The notes: generated by a model from the sequence alone, not told the origin. Shown: positions 34,001 to 41,645, numbered from the stretch's first letter. The stretch is 48,783 nt of DNA from Acholeplasmatales bacterium (GCA_024690445.1 JAILPD010000098.1:1-48783); one strand, 5' to 3'. Program-made: numbers and translations.

Positions 34001-35557
34001 TAAGTCTCTAGCATTAATTAATTTAGTAACATGTTCAATGGCAACACTAAAGTTAGTAGCAAGCTCACCTAAATTACTAATGTTTTCTAGATTTAATCCA
34101 TAAAGACCACTTTTTCTATAATCAGAACCAATATATTCAGTATAGATTGTATATTCACTAAACAATAATATGATTTCATCTAATGTCATGATATTGTAGT
34201 TTTCTAAATCTAATACAATATCAAGTGGTTCAACTTGAATACTTAAATACATTGAATATAAATCAAATAATGAACAATCTAGACCAGGTATAATTTGGTG
34301 TAATAAGTGCTCATATCTATTTAATTTACTTCGTAATGCTTGATATCTACTTTCAGTAATCTTTGTTCTAACATTTAAGTCATACTTAGGTAATGTAGCC
34401 GCAGTATATAGTTTTTCAATGAATTCCTTTTTACTTGCTTTATTAGAGTGAATTTCAAGAGCAAATTCACTTAATTTAGCTCTTCTTAAGTTCTCAAATA
34501 CGACATTTAAAGCTGCTATCTTTTCAGAAACGAATAGCACCTTTTTCTTTTGACCTAAAAATGTAGAAATCATATTAGTAATAGTTTGAGATTTACCAGA
34601 ACCTGGAGGTCCTTGTAAACAAAATGATTTTCCATTTGCGGCATTTTGAATAGCCTCTAATTGTGATGAATCGCAGTTAACAACTGGATATACAGGCATA
34701 TTCTCATCTAGAATTTCAATGCTATCTGGTTCACCTAATAGTCTTCTAATATTCTTATTCTCAAGTACCATATCCTTATGAGATAGTAAGTCATTATACA
34801 TATTCATCTTATAAAATGAATAAATACCTAATGAGGCACCATCTTCAAAAGTAACCTTTTCTTCCTTATCTACAACTGCTTGTAGTTTTTCAATATATGT
34901 TGAATATGCCTCATCATCATATTCAGGAAGAACAATATTATATGCAGTTTCTAAATAGAAAGCTAATGTTGGGTTTAATAGGATATCATCCTCATACTGT
35001 CTTAATGAATATCCTTCTCCTTCAAAAGATATTTCAACTGGAATCAATAATAAAGGTGCAGTATATGTTTCCCCATCATTTTCTGTATAGTGAATAAATC
35101 CAAATGAAATATAAAGAGGATTAATACCTTTTTCAATCATTGATGATGACATATCTTTATTTAAAGATTTTAATGCTTTAGCTAATTGGTATCCTGCCTT
35201 ATAACATAAAATATCATTTTTTTGTAAATATTTACGTGTCATGCCATAGACACGATCATATTCTAAATGTAATAAATCTTCTAATCCTTCTTTATCAGCA
35301 TCTGGAATTTCAGGATTAGCTAAAAAATCTGACAAAGCCTTATCAGTATCAAAAAAGTTTAAATCTCTATAGCCTTTAACACCACGGAAAATTTCTTCTG
35401 TATTTTTATTTAATAATTTTAAAGTTTTTAAACCTTTGTCCTGATAATTAAGCAATCTATTTCTTTTACCCAAATCAAGTAATTGATTTGTTACGGCATT
35501 TAGCTTACTTTCAAGACCATCGATTCTTCTATTATTGCTACTACGTTTTATTTGCAT
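31049..35557 (-). CDS. DUF4011 / SF1 helicase / Vsr-like nuclease / DUF3320 fusion protein
   Basis: A 1502-residue multidomain protein. The N-terminus (LLDLGKRNRLLNYQDK) is DUF4011-like. A DNA2/NAM7-type SF1 helicase follows: Walker A GPPGSGKSQT near 315, a 550-residue helical insertion, Walker B VIFDEASQ near 917, GDTKQMPPTSFF, ESVQGDERD near 1114 and RRLNVAITRAK near 1155. Residues about 1205-1300 match the MTES_1575/Vsr-like endonuclease domain (FKVDIAV, IDGRSNYSS, RQGWKYYKLFTTSWIENP), but the usual E in its IECDG strand is Met here (AIMIDG). The C-terminus (PIHKDFLFKRCADILG) is DUF3320. Such proteins recur in defence islands. GGAAGG lies nine bases before the ATG. Confidence 0.88.
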   Translation of the reverse strand: MQIKRSSNNRRIDGLESKLNAVTNQLLDLGKRNRLLNYQDKGLKTLKLLNKNTEEIFRGVKGYRDLNFFDTDKALSDFLANPEIPDADKEGLEDLLHLEYDRVYGMTRKYLQKNDILCYKAGYQLAKALKSLNKDMSSSMIEKGINPLYISFGFIHYTENDGETYTAPLLLIPVEISFEGEGYSLRQYEDDILLNPTLAFYLETAYNIVLPEYDDEAYSTYIEKLQAVVDKEEKVTFEDGASLGIYSFYKMNMYNDLLSHKDMVLENKNIRRLLGEPDSIEILDENMPVYPVVNCDSSQLEAIQNAANGKSFCLQGPPGSGKSQTITNMISTFLGQKKKVLFVSEKIAALNVVFENLRRAKLSEFALEIHSNKASKKEFIEKLYTAATLPKYDLNVRTKITESRYQALRSKLNRYEHLLHQIIPGLDCSLFDLYSMYLSIQVEPLDIVLDLENYNIMTLDEIILLFSEYTIYTEYIGSDYRKSGLYGLNLENISNLGELATNFSVAIEHVTKLINARDLLNSSSLGIKFVDVMDIYNGLNYMEKINKVKIYNKYFFIKASRNRLLNAIDKYNTIANNLKCDDLALYDDEIINEDLDLCYKKIEDNNKGLFKNSDYKESFNKVIAHRKNKKVKTEDLLAEIKKIAAYKRYYNVAKTYIMDLNKYLGNYKDYDLAQVYRDCQLLNNVPDMNVDENRFKALKKEAIQIPSYSYFKNDSIHLISAAKIFYKKDIDLYTSTLERIYERFVAIYNEIDYLYNYQELMSIIEKMKKYNCISFLHKYLDLELPIMEIGDCYKKTFSKQKIEEIHKQHEEFMNFDRASTDDIINEFRDLDERILHINRDFIIAENSQMRQVDIVEGSQFKLLDKEYNKTRRQLPIRTLLEKTFELALEIKPVFLMSPLSVSTYLASQLNMFDVVIFDEASQIFACDAFGSIYRAKQCIVIGDTKQMPPTSFFQASAETIGSQVDDEVQEEENDLDSILDKASELFETKSLKWHYRSRTEELIVFSNNNFYKSNLITIPQSHHHERGFGIDYYYIPDGRYDTTSRTNPLEAQAICDMVFDHLDKSRQSVGVVAFSNVQAELIQSLIDKRLKKQPKYEKFFDPELEEPVFVKNLESVQGDERDRIIFSICYGYNNEGKFYQRFGPLNASGGERRLNVAITRAKINVSVVASIHYDDIKDNPNSEGVTRLKEYLKFSENVVDDKNYEEDHSGTVRSIIDRIESIGYKAVVNYGYSAFKVDIAVKKDEDFILAIMIDGRSNYSSNLSDNYRLERMLLERQGWKYYKLFTTSWIENPDKEFERIRAALEGTLVEGVEYESHTDDISYLRRDGNEDVIDMSYAIYDFLDRTRGKRAYQHGGMPALVKEIIRVETPIHKDFLFKRCADILGVEKINQDFKDQVLNALPERLLKIDDFYFNFKVSDIKLRLESGRDVSQIYVDELADGLYNVVIKNNGISEAGSFKTVVNMLGFDKVTAQSKKILLEALDHLILDHKVVETDGNIYLVK

Positions 35558-35680
35558 TTCCTTGTACCTTCCAATCGAAATACATTATATAAAAATTATA
35601 ACATATAAATTTAATAAATTAAATCAAAAATATTCCAATTTAATGTAATACATTAAAGATACTAATGAACAAAGAAAAAA

Positions 35681-35699
35681 AATGGGTATTTCACCCATT
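35681..35699 (-). terminator. Terminator of the small membrane protein gene
   Basis: AATGGGT and ACCCATT arms around five bases, followed by a T-run on the minus strand; the stem overlaps the stop codon at 35698-35700. Confidence 0.8.
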
Positions 35700-35982
35700 A
35701 TTCTTGCTTCTTTTTCCCAATTGTTAAGAAACATATTATTAACGTAATAGTAAATGCTAAGATTGCTAAAATTGGTAAAAAATCATATTTTTCAGGAACG
35801 AAAAATCCTAAGATACCAAATGCTATAAATAATAGTGCATGTACTATACACATAATCGGAAATAACAATTTTTTCTCTTTTACAATTTTAACTATACCAA
35901 AGGTTAAAACTATTAATCCAATTATTATACTTACTACATTATAAAATATGTTAGACCAGGTTACTTCTAAAAAATAATTCAT
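35698..35982 (-). CDS. Small membrane protein of unknown function
   Basis: A 94-residue protein with three predicted membrane helices (IFYNVVSIIIGLIVLTFGIV, LFPIMCIVHALLFIAFGILG, FLPILAILAFTITLIICFL) and a basic tail (GKKKQE). No family is recognised. The ATG at 35982 has GAGGT about eight bases upstream; the TTG codon before it is less likely. It is transcribed alone between the helicase gene and the divergent ilvE. Confidence 0.65.
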   Translation of the reverse strand: MNYFLEVTWSNIFYNVVSIIIGLIVLTFGIVKIVKEKKLLFPIMCIVHALLFIAFGILGFFVPEKYDFLPILAILAFTITLIICFLTIGKKKQE

Positions 35983-36040
35983 CAAAATCTACCTCTTCTC
36001 GAAATATTATATAATATTTTACTGTTTTTTCCAAAAAATA

Positions 36041-36069
36041 TTTAACTAAAAGTTAAATTGAGTTATAAT
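36041..36069 (+). promoter_or_regulatory. Promoter of ilvE with overlapping dyad
   Basis: TTAACT (36042-36047), 16 bases, TATAAT (36064-36069). TTTAACT-AAA-AGTTAAA (36041-36057) is a seven-base-arm dyad over the -35, a possible operator. No T-box or leader peptide is seen in the short leader. Confidence 0.55.
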
Positions 36070-36105
36070 GATATTTGAAATTTCCATAATAGGGAGGAAT
36101 ATTAT

Positions 36106-37173
36106 ATGTTAAATATCAAGATTAATAAAACTAAAACTCCTAAGGCAAAACCAGAGGGAGCATTAGGCTTTGGTCAGTATTTCACTGATCATATGTTTAT
36201 AATGGATTGGAATGAAGGTCAAGGATGGCATGACGCTAGAATCGTTCCTTATGGCCCACTAGAAATGTCACCAGCTTCTACTGCACTTCATTATGGCGCA
36301 GAAATTTTTGAAGGTATGAAAGCATATCATCAAGCAGATGGCAAAATCAAATTATTTAGACCATATGAAAACGCAAAGAGAATGAATTCATCTGCAGAAA
36401 GATTATGTCTTCCTCAATTAAATGAAGATGACTTCGTACAAGCAGTATCTACATTAGTAAATATCGATAGAGATTGGGTTCCAACTGAACCAGGTACTTC
36501 TCTATATGTTAGACCATTTATGATTGGTGATGACCATACACTAGGTGTTCATGGTGTTCATCATGCAATGTTCATTGTAATTCTATGTCCAGTTGGATCA
36601 TACTATAAGGAAGGCTTAAATCCTGTTGGTATTATGATTGAAACTGAGGACGAAAGAGTTGCTGGTAAGGGTGGTACTGGTTACACTAAGTGTGGAGGTA
36701 ACTATGCTGCTTCTACTCGTGCTGGTAAGAAGGCTGAAGAAAAGGGATATTCACAAGTATTATGGTTAGACTGTGTATATAAAAAATATATCGAAGAGGT
36801 TGGAGCTATGAACGTAATGTTCAAGATCAATGGTGAAATTTGTACACCAGCATTAGTTGGTTCTATTCTTCCTGGTATTACAAGAAAGTCTTGTTTACAA
36901 ATATTAACTGAAAAAGGTTTGAATCCTGTTGAAAGACGTATTACATTAGATGAATTAACTGACGCAGTTAAGAATGGTACTTTAGAAGAAGCTTGGGGAA
37001 CTGGTACAGCAGCTGTTATTTCTCCTATTGGTTTATTAGAAGTAAATGGTGTTAAATACCAAATCAACAATGGTCAAATCGGACCTATCTCACAAATGCT
37101 TTATGATGAAATCACTGGTATTCAATCCGGAAAGATTAAAGACACTAGAAATTGGACTTACGAAGTAAAATAA
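36106..37173 (+). CDS. ilvE: Branched-chain amino acid aminotransferase (class II type)
   Basis: PLP-dependent enzyme interconverting leucine, isoleucine and valine with their 2-oxo acids. The 355-residue protein is the longer form also found in eukaryotes: GFGQYFTDHMFIMDW, YGPLEMSPASTALHYGAEIFEGMKAY, RPFMIGDD, KCGGNYAAS with the PLP Lys just before Cys, EEVGAMNVMF and LPGITRKS. AGGGAGG precedes the ATG. A single-gene unit with its own promoter and terminator; no other ilv or leu genes are nearby, so it may serve catabolism or final-step synthesis. Confidence 0.95.
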   Translation: MLNIKINKTKTPKAKPEGALGFGQYFTDHMFIMDWNEGQGWHDARIVPYGPLEMSPASTALHYGAEIFEGMKAYHQADGKIKLFRPYENAKRMNSSAERLCLPQLNEDDFVQAVSTLVNIDRDWVPTEPGTSLYVRPFMIGDDHTLGVHGVHHAMFIVILCPVGSYYKEGLNPVGIMIETEDERVAGKGGTGYTKCGGNYAASTRAGKKAEEKGYSQVLWLDCVYKKYIEEVGAMNVMFKINGEICTPALVGSILPGITRKSCLQILTEKGLNPVERRITLDELTDAVKNGTLEEAWGTGTAAVISPIGLLEVNGVKYQINNGQIGPISQMLYDEITGIQSGKIKDTRNWTYEVK

Positions 37174-37180
37174 GAAAATT

Positions 37181-37204
37181 GGAGTGATTAATCACTCCTT
37201 TTTT
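37181..37204 (+). terminator. ilvE terminator
   Basis: GGAGTGA-TTAA-TCACTCC followed by a run of Ts. Confidence 0.92.
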
Positions 37205-37210
37205 GATATC

Positions 37211-37238
37211 AAAAAAGTGAGCTACTCGCTCACTTTTT
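37211..37238 (-). terminator. Terminator of the Wzz/BY-kinase gene
   Basis: GTGAGC and GCTCAC arms (37217-37222, 37228-37233) with A and T runs at the sides. The stem contains the last codons and the stop of the gene at 37222. Confidence 0.85.
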
Positions 37239-38604
37239 CCTCTTCTTTAGTTTCACCATAGTTATAATATCTATAGTAATAATCAACTCTACCGAATTTA
37301 GCTTTTGTTATGTTGATACCAATTATATTAGCACCAGCAGTTTCTAATGACTTAACTGTTTCTTTTGCAACCTTTTTATTAGTTTGGTTAATTGCAACAT
37401 TGTATACTAAACCATCAACATAAGATGAAATTAATACTGAATCTGCTAAACCAGCTGCAGGTGGAGTATCAACTAAAACAAAATCATAAGTTTTCTTTAA
37501 TTCATCAATAAAATCTTTCAATCTAGCATTCTTTAATAAGATAATTGGATTCATGATATTTTCGCCTGCTGTGATAACATCAACACCACAATCAGCATGC
37601 TTAACGATATCTTCTAACTTAGAATCACCTTTAAAATAATCAACTAGGCCGTTCTTCTTTTGAACATTGAAATATCTATGCATAACAGGCTTTCTAATAT
37701 CTAGATCAACCACTACAACCTTTTTCTCATTATTAACTAATGTATGTGCTATCTTAAAAATAGTTGTAGATTTTAATTCGTCTTCACCTGTAGATGTAAA
37801 CATAATAGACTTATAAGGATTTTCAATATTGTAATACTCAATAGCTGATATCAATCTATTATATGGTTCAAATTCATGAATTGTTTTAGGAGCAGGAACT
37901 AATTCATCACCAGTTTTTCCTAAATCTGGTAAAACACCAATTACATCCTTCTTTAAAATATATTCTACTTCGTCCTTAGTTTTGAATTTATTTGACATAA
38001 ATTCTTTAATAAATACAACTACTAATGAAAGTACCAAGCCACCTAGGAATGCTACTATAACATATAATTTCTTATTAGGAGCATTATATGATGCTTTTTT
38101 AGCTTCATTAACTGTACTAACGCTCATCTTAAATGCTTTTAATTCTTCAGTTAATACATATTCTTCAAGTGCACCAGCTAATTCATTAACAATTTGAACT
38201 GCTCTTTCTTGATTTGTATCAATATATGTAATAGATACTACATATGAAGTTGTAGATGCAGTTGTTTTAATATTATCTCTAATTGTTTCAGCAGTTAAAT
38301 CTGAATGATTTTCAACTATCTTACCAACAACATAATCAGATGTAACAAACTCATTACCAACTGTAGATACTACTCTTAAAGCATTAGTATAATCTGCTGT
38401 ATCTTTATATTGTGACGAATCAACAACAACTACCACATCGTTAGTTGCTTTATATGTTGGTTTTACAAAACCAAATACATATACAATACAACCAACTGTA
38501 ACAGCTACAGTTATACAACATATTAATATAATGTTCTTCCAAATTACTCTAATAATATCTGATAAAGTAATGGCATTATTGTCATTATTAACATTATTAT
38601 TCAT
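37222..38604 (-). CDS. Wzz-like chain-length regulator fused to a BY-type tyrosine kinase
   Basis: A 460-residue inner-membrane protein. Residues about 15-205 are a Wzz/CapA-type domain with two flanking membrane helices (IILICCITVAVTVGCIVYVF and LYVIVAFLGGLVLSLVVVFI). A CpsD/CapB-type bacterial tyrosine kinase follows: Walker A TSTGEDELKSTT near 270-280 (GxxxxKS kept, but without the usual GEGKS), Walker A' VVVVDLDIRKP, and Walker B FVLVDTPPAAGLADS. A Tyr cluster (DYYYRYYNYG) near the C-terminus is the likely autophosphorylation site. In Gram-positives the two parts are usually separate proteins. No polysaccharide genes adjoin it, so it may act on a distant exopolysaccharide locus. Confidence 0.88.
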   Translation of the reverse strand: MNNNVNNDNNAITLSDIIRVIWKNIILICCITVAVTVGCIVYVFGFVKPTYKATNDVVVVVDSSQYKDTADYTNALRVVSTVGNEFVTSDYVVGKIVENHSDLTAETIRDNIKTTASTTSYVVSITYIDTNQERAVQIVNELAGALEEYVLTEELKAFKMSVSTVNEAKKASYNAPNKKLYVIVAFLGGLVLSLVVVFIKEFMSNKFKTKDEVEYILKKDVIGVLPDLGKTGDELVPAPKTIHEFEPYNRLISAIEYYNIENPYKSIMFTSTGEDELKSTTIFKIAHTLVNNEKKVVVVDLDIRKPVMHRYFNVQKKNGLVDYFKGDSKLEDIVKHADCGVDVITAGENIMNPIILLKNARLKDFIDELKKTYDFVLVDTPPAAGLADSVLISSYVDGLVYNVAINQTNKKVAKETVKSLETAGANIIGINITKAKFGRVDYYYRYYNYGETKEEEKVSE

Positions 38605-38685
38605 TTATAAAAACCTCCAAGTTAAACAACAAGATAATTTTATCATAATTTTATTATGTTTTGTATAAAATTGTGAAAAAATTAA

Positions 38686-39234
38686 CTATTTTAACTTAAA
38701 ACCATCCTTAAAGGCATACCCTACAGCTTCTCCTAGTTTTTTATATGTATTATCAGAAGAGTCAAAGATAATTGGATTCAATTTTGTCATAGATACATTT
38801 CCTTTTGAATCTAAAATTGATTCATCAGCAACCAAATTAATTATTTCACCAACTAAAACTTCATTTTCTAAAGATACAACTTTACATTCTAAACTTAATT
38901 TATATTCTTCAAATAATGGTGCGTTAATGTTTTCTGATTTTACAACATGCACATTTGATTTTTCAATCTTATCAACTTTTCTACCTGAAACAACACCAAA
39001 GTAATCAGATATTATTTCTGTATCAACTGTGCCAAAAGATACAGTAAATTCTTTATTAATTTTTAAATTGTCTGTAGTTTTATGATCAGAAAGTGCAATT
39101 GTAATACGATTTGTATCAGATTGACCTCCCCAAGCAGCATTCATTGCGTTTGCCTTTCCATTTTCATCATAAGTACCAATGATTAAAACCGGATACACAG
39201 ACATCATTGTTTTTTTACCTAAATTTTTCTTCAT
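38686..39234 (-). CDS. Flavin reductase-like FMN-binding protein
   Basis: A 182-residue split-barrel flavoprotein of the flavin-reductase/DIM6-NTAB type: PVLIIGTYDENGKANAMNAAWGG, TIALSDHKTTDNLKINKEFTVSF, and DYFGVVSGRKVDKIEKSN. Family members bind FMN and pass electrons from NAD(P)H or small carriers; the partner is unknown. The ATG at 39234 has GGAGG ten bases upstream, but that site lies in the 3' arm of the degV terminator hairpin (39240-39262), so expression may depend on readthrough or melting of it. Confidence 0.83.
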   Translation of the reverse strand: MKKNLGKKTMMSVYPVLIIGTYDENGKANAMNAAWGGQSDTNRITIALSDHKTTDNLKINKEFTVSFGTVDTEIISDYFGVVSGRKVDKIEKSNVHVVKSENINAPLFEEYKLSLECKVVSLENEVLVGEIINLVADESILDSKGNVSMTKLNPIIFDSSDNTYKKLGEAVGYAFKDGFKLK

Positions 39235-39262
39235 AAAAAAATAGCCTCCATTCGAGACTATT
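39235..39262 (-). terminator. degV terminator that contains the next gene's ribosome-binding site
   Basis: On the minus strand AATAGTCTC pairs with GAGGCTATT (one G-U pair) around five bases, followed by six Ts and then directly the ATG at 39234. GGAGG (39249-39245) is mostly inside the stem. Confidence 0.75.
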
Positions 39263-39282
39263 ATATCATATTTTTATTATTA

Positions 39283-40218
39283 CTATACATGTGCCTCAAC
39301 ACAACTTGAAATTTCATCATTAATAAGAATTTCACTATCATCTTTGCAACTAACTACCTTAGAAATTGCCATACCTAAAGCACCAGGGCCAACATGACAT
39401 GAAATAGATAATGATAAAGGCATTACAGTTACTACTGATGTATTGAATTCTGCTTTAATTTCTTCAGCAAGCTTTAATGCATCCTCATTTGATACACCTG
39501 AATAAGCAACTTCAAAATGAAATTTTGAGTTAGGATCTTTTTCTAAGTATCCATTAATACACTTTCTACAAGCATCTTTCAATATTTGTTTAGCTCCATC
39601 TAATGTACGATTTCTCATTTTATAGCTATCAAGCTTCTCACCTTTTATCATTAATACAGGCTTAAGCTTTAAAAAACCACCAAGCATAGCAGCAGCTGGA
39701 GTTATTCTTCCACCTTTTTTCAAATATTCTAATGTATCTAACATGATAAAAATATCATGTTCCATTGATGTTTCCATCAATACTTTAACAATTTTATCAA
39801 CACTAAGTCCCTTTTTAATTAATTCTAAAGCATCAAAAATACTTTGTAATAAAGGAACTGAAATTCTCTTGTTATCTATAACAAATACTTTTCCATCATA
39901 TTCATCTGATTTAGAAAGAATTGTTGCAGTCTCACATGATTTAGAAAGTCCTGATGACATAGGAAAATGAAGGATATAATCATTATCCTTTAATACCTCA
40001 TCCCATACTTCCATCAACACGCCAATCGCAGGTTGTGATGTTGAAAAAGTACTTCCTTTTTCTAATTTATCAAAAAAGTCCTTTTGAGAAAAATTCACAC
40101 CTTCAAAATATTCATTTCCATCAACAAAAAATGGCATTGGTATTACTGTAACGCCAATTTCTTTTCCCATTTCTTGAGTTAATCCTGAATTTGAATCAGT
40201 TACTACGGCAATTTTCAT
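39283..40218 (-). CDS. DegV-family fatty-acid-binding protein (FakB-like)
   Basis: A 311-residue DegV protein; family members (FakB) bind a fatty acid and present it to FakA kinase for use in phospholipids. Signatures are IAVVTDSNSGLTQEM at the N-terminus, FSTSQPAIGVLMEVW, HFPMSSGLSKSCETA with the lipid-headgroup SSGLS, IMLDTLEYLKKGGRI, LKLKPVLMIKGEKLDSYKMRNR and SCHVGPGALGMAI with the conserved His. The ATG at 40218 follows AGAGG; the open frame to 40257 precedes it and overlaps the promoter region. No fakA is in the window. A terminator separates it from the flavin reductase-like gene. Confidence 0.92.
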   Translation of the reverse strand: MKIAVVTDSNSGLTQEMGKEIGVTVIPMPFFVDGNEYFEGVNFSQKDFFDKLEKGSTFSTSQPAIGVLMEVWDEVLKDNDYILHFPMSSGLSKSCETATILSKSDEYDGKVFVIDNKRISVPLLQSIFDALELIKKGLSVDKIVKVLMETSMEHDIFIMLDTLEYLKKGGRITPAAAMLGGFLKLKPVLMIKGEKLDSYKMRNRTLDGAKQILKDACRKCINGYLEKDPNSKFHFEVAYSGVSNEDALKLAEEIKAEFNTSVVTVMPLSLSISCHVGPGALGMAISKVVSCKDDSEILINDEISSCVEAHV

Positions 40219-40250
40219 GATAAACCTCTTCTTATTGAATATATCACATT

Positions 40251-40297
40251 TTGACATATCCGGATTTGATTATATCAAAGGTAAACAAATATGTCAA
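40251..40297 (-). promoter_or_regulatory. Consensus degV promoter bracketed by inverted repeats
   Basis: Minus-strand TTGACA (40297-40292), 17 bases, TATAAT (40274-40269). Nine-base inverted repeats, ATATGTCAA (40289-40297) and TTGACATAT (40251-40259), flank the core; one arm includes the -35. A second dyad, TTTGAT-TAT-ATCAAA (40265-40279), covers the -10 and recalls fatty-acid FabT boxes, although its spacing differs. Confidence 0.7.
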
Positions 40298-40371
40298 GTG
40301 AACGTTACAAAATGAACCTTTCAACCTAAAAAGATTAGTATTACACCATTTAATGAATATTGCGTCGACAA

Positions 40372-40398
40372 AATAAAAAAGGTAGATTTTACTCTACC
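40372..40398 (-). terminator. Terminator of the small lipoprotein gene
   Basis: GGTAGA and TCTACC arms (40381-40386, 40393-40398) around six bases, followed by a T-run on the minus strand. Confidence 0.85.
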
Positions 40399-40417
40399 AA
40401 TTTTATTTTAGAATCTT

Positions 40418-40822
40418 TTACATTGCAAGTTTCATAGCTTCAGTAAGCTTAGCATCTATTTCAGCACCAGTTCCTGAGAAATAATTTGCTGATGTACACT
40501 TCTCTGCTACTACAGTAATTAAAATTACTTCAAACTTAGTATTTTCGTCAGCTTCAGAGAACTTCTTCTCTAATTCTTCAGCTGTCATAGTGTTCTTATA
40601 TCCCTTAACAGCATATAAAATACCGTTGCCAAGCAATGTAATATCCCAGCACTCATCACCTAGAGCATCCTTTGCATCAGCATAAGTGATCTTCTCCTCA
40701 GTCTTTGCAGCTTCATTAATCTTATCAGCATAAGATTGAGAAACCTTTGAGCATGAAGCAAGTGTTAAAACAAAAACAAATGCTAAAGCTAAACTTAATA
40801 AAACATTTCTAAATTTTCTCAT
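40418..40822 (-). CDS. Small lipoprotein of unknown function
   Basis: A 134-residue protein with a lipoprotein signal peptide: basic start MRKFRN, hydrophobic core LLSLALAFVFVL, lipobox LASC with Cys at 24. The mature part is small and mostly polar (YADKINEAAKTEEKITYADAKDALGDECWD, a strand-rich middle, and a C-terminal helix). No family is recognised; it would be anchored to the outer face of the membrane. The ATG at 40822 follows AAGGAGAAGG; the open frame to 40858 adds residues before that site. Single gene, divergent from xpt. Confidence 0.72.
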   Translation of the reverse strand: MRKFRNVLLSLALAFVFVLTLASCSKVSQSYADKINEAAKTEEKITYADAKDALGDECWDITLLGNGILYAVKGYKNTMTAEELEKKFSEADENTKFEVILITVVAEKCTSANYFSGTGAEIDAKLTEAMKLAM

Positions 40823-40957
40823 TTGTATCCTTCTCCTTCTAACTTTATTATATAACAAATAATTTGAAAATCAATCAAGCATTTCGACAAATAATCTACA
40901 AAAAAGGAAAAAAAGAGAAAATTCTTCGTTTTTTCTTTTTTTATATAAGAAATGTTA

Positions 40958-40963
40958 TATAAT
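40958..40963 (+). promoter_or_regulatory. -10 element of xpt
   Basis: TATAAT, 25 bases before the xpt ATG at 40989. No good -35 is seen; a T-rich run sits there. No purine riboswitch precedes the gene. Confidence 0.45.
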
Positions 40964-40988
40964 CTTTCTTGTATTAATGAGGTGTTTT

Positions 40989-41558
40989 ATGAATAGCTTA
41001 AAAGAAAAAATTTTAAAAGATGGCGTTGTTATTGGTAACGATATATTAAAAGTTGATTCATTTATCAATCAACAAATTGACACACAGTTATTAGATGAAC
41101 TAGGTGAATATTTCAGCAAGAAATTTGATGGTGTAAATAAAATTTTAACTATTGAAGCTTCTGGTATAGCATTTGGTATAGGTGTTGCTAGACATTACGG
41201 CAATATACCAATGGTATTTGCTAAAAAAGCTAAATCAAAGATAGTTGATGAAAATAATTTATATACAACTTTTGTTGATTCATTTACAAAAGGAACAAGA
41301 AGCACAGTAAGTGTCGATAAAAGGTTCTTAAAGCCTGGAGATAAATGTTTAATTGTCGATGACTTTTTAGCTGAAGGTAATGCTTCTTTAGGATTAATTG
41401 ACTTATGTAATCAGGCAGGTGCTGAGGTTGTAGGTGTTGCAATTGTTATTGAAAAAGGATTTCAAAATGGTAGAAAACGTCTTGAAGAATTAGGTGTCCA
41501 TGTTGAATCTGCTGCCATCGTAGATCATTTTGAAAACGGAAAAGTAGTGTTAAGATAA
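40989..41558 (+). CDS. xpt: Xanthine phosphoribosyltransferase
   Basis: Salvages xanthine (and weakly guanine) to nucleotide with PRPP. The 189-residue protein has the Xpt pattern: KEKILKDGVVIGNDILKVDSFINQQIDTQLL at the N-terminus, ILTIEASGIAFG, PMVFAKKAKS, and the PRPP loop CLIVDDFLAEGNASLGL. Length and motifs match Firmicutes Xpt. The open frame begins at 40977, but GAGGTG there is the ribosome-binding site for the ATG at 40989. It lies just upstream of a nucleoside-type ABC transporter, a purine salvage grouping. Confidence 0.94.
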   Translation: MNSLKEKILKDGVVIGNDILKVDSFINQQIDTQLLDELGEYFSKKFDGVNKILTIEASGIAFGIGVARHYGNIPMVFAKKAKSKIVDENNLYTTFVDSFTKGTRSTVSVDKRFLKPGDKCLIVDDFLAEGNASLGLIDLCNQAGAEVVGVAIVIEKGFQNGRKRLEELGVHVESAAIVDHFENGKVVLR

Positions 41559-41562
41559 TTCT

Positions 41563-41586
41563 GAGCCAATTTTGGCTCTTTTTTTT
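41563..41586 (+). terminator. xpt terminator
   Basis: GAGCCA-AATT-TGGCTC followed by eight or more Ts. Confidence 0.92.
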
Positions 41587-41645
41587 ATATATGTTCAAAA
41601 TTTACTATTTTAAATATTTATATTTCAAAACTAAGAATTTTATTA

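Noticed and set aside
38686..38704. Possible terminator after the flavin reductase-like gene
   Set aside because: Only a four- to five-pair A/T stem around 38681-38694; too weak to list.
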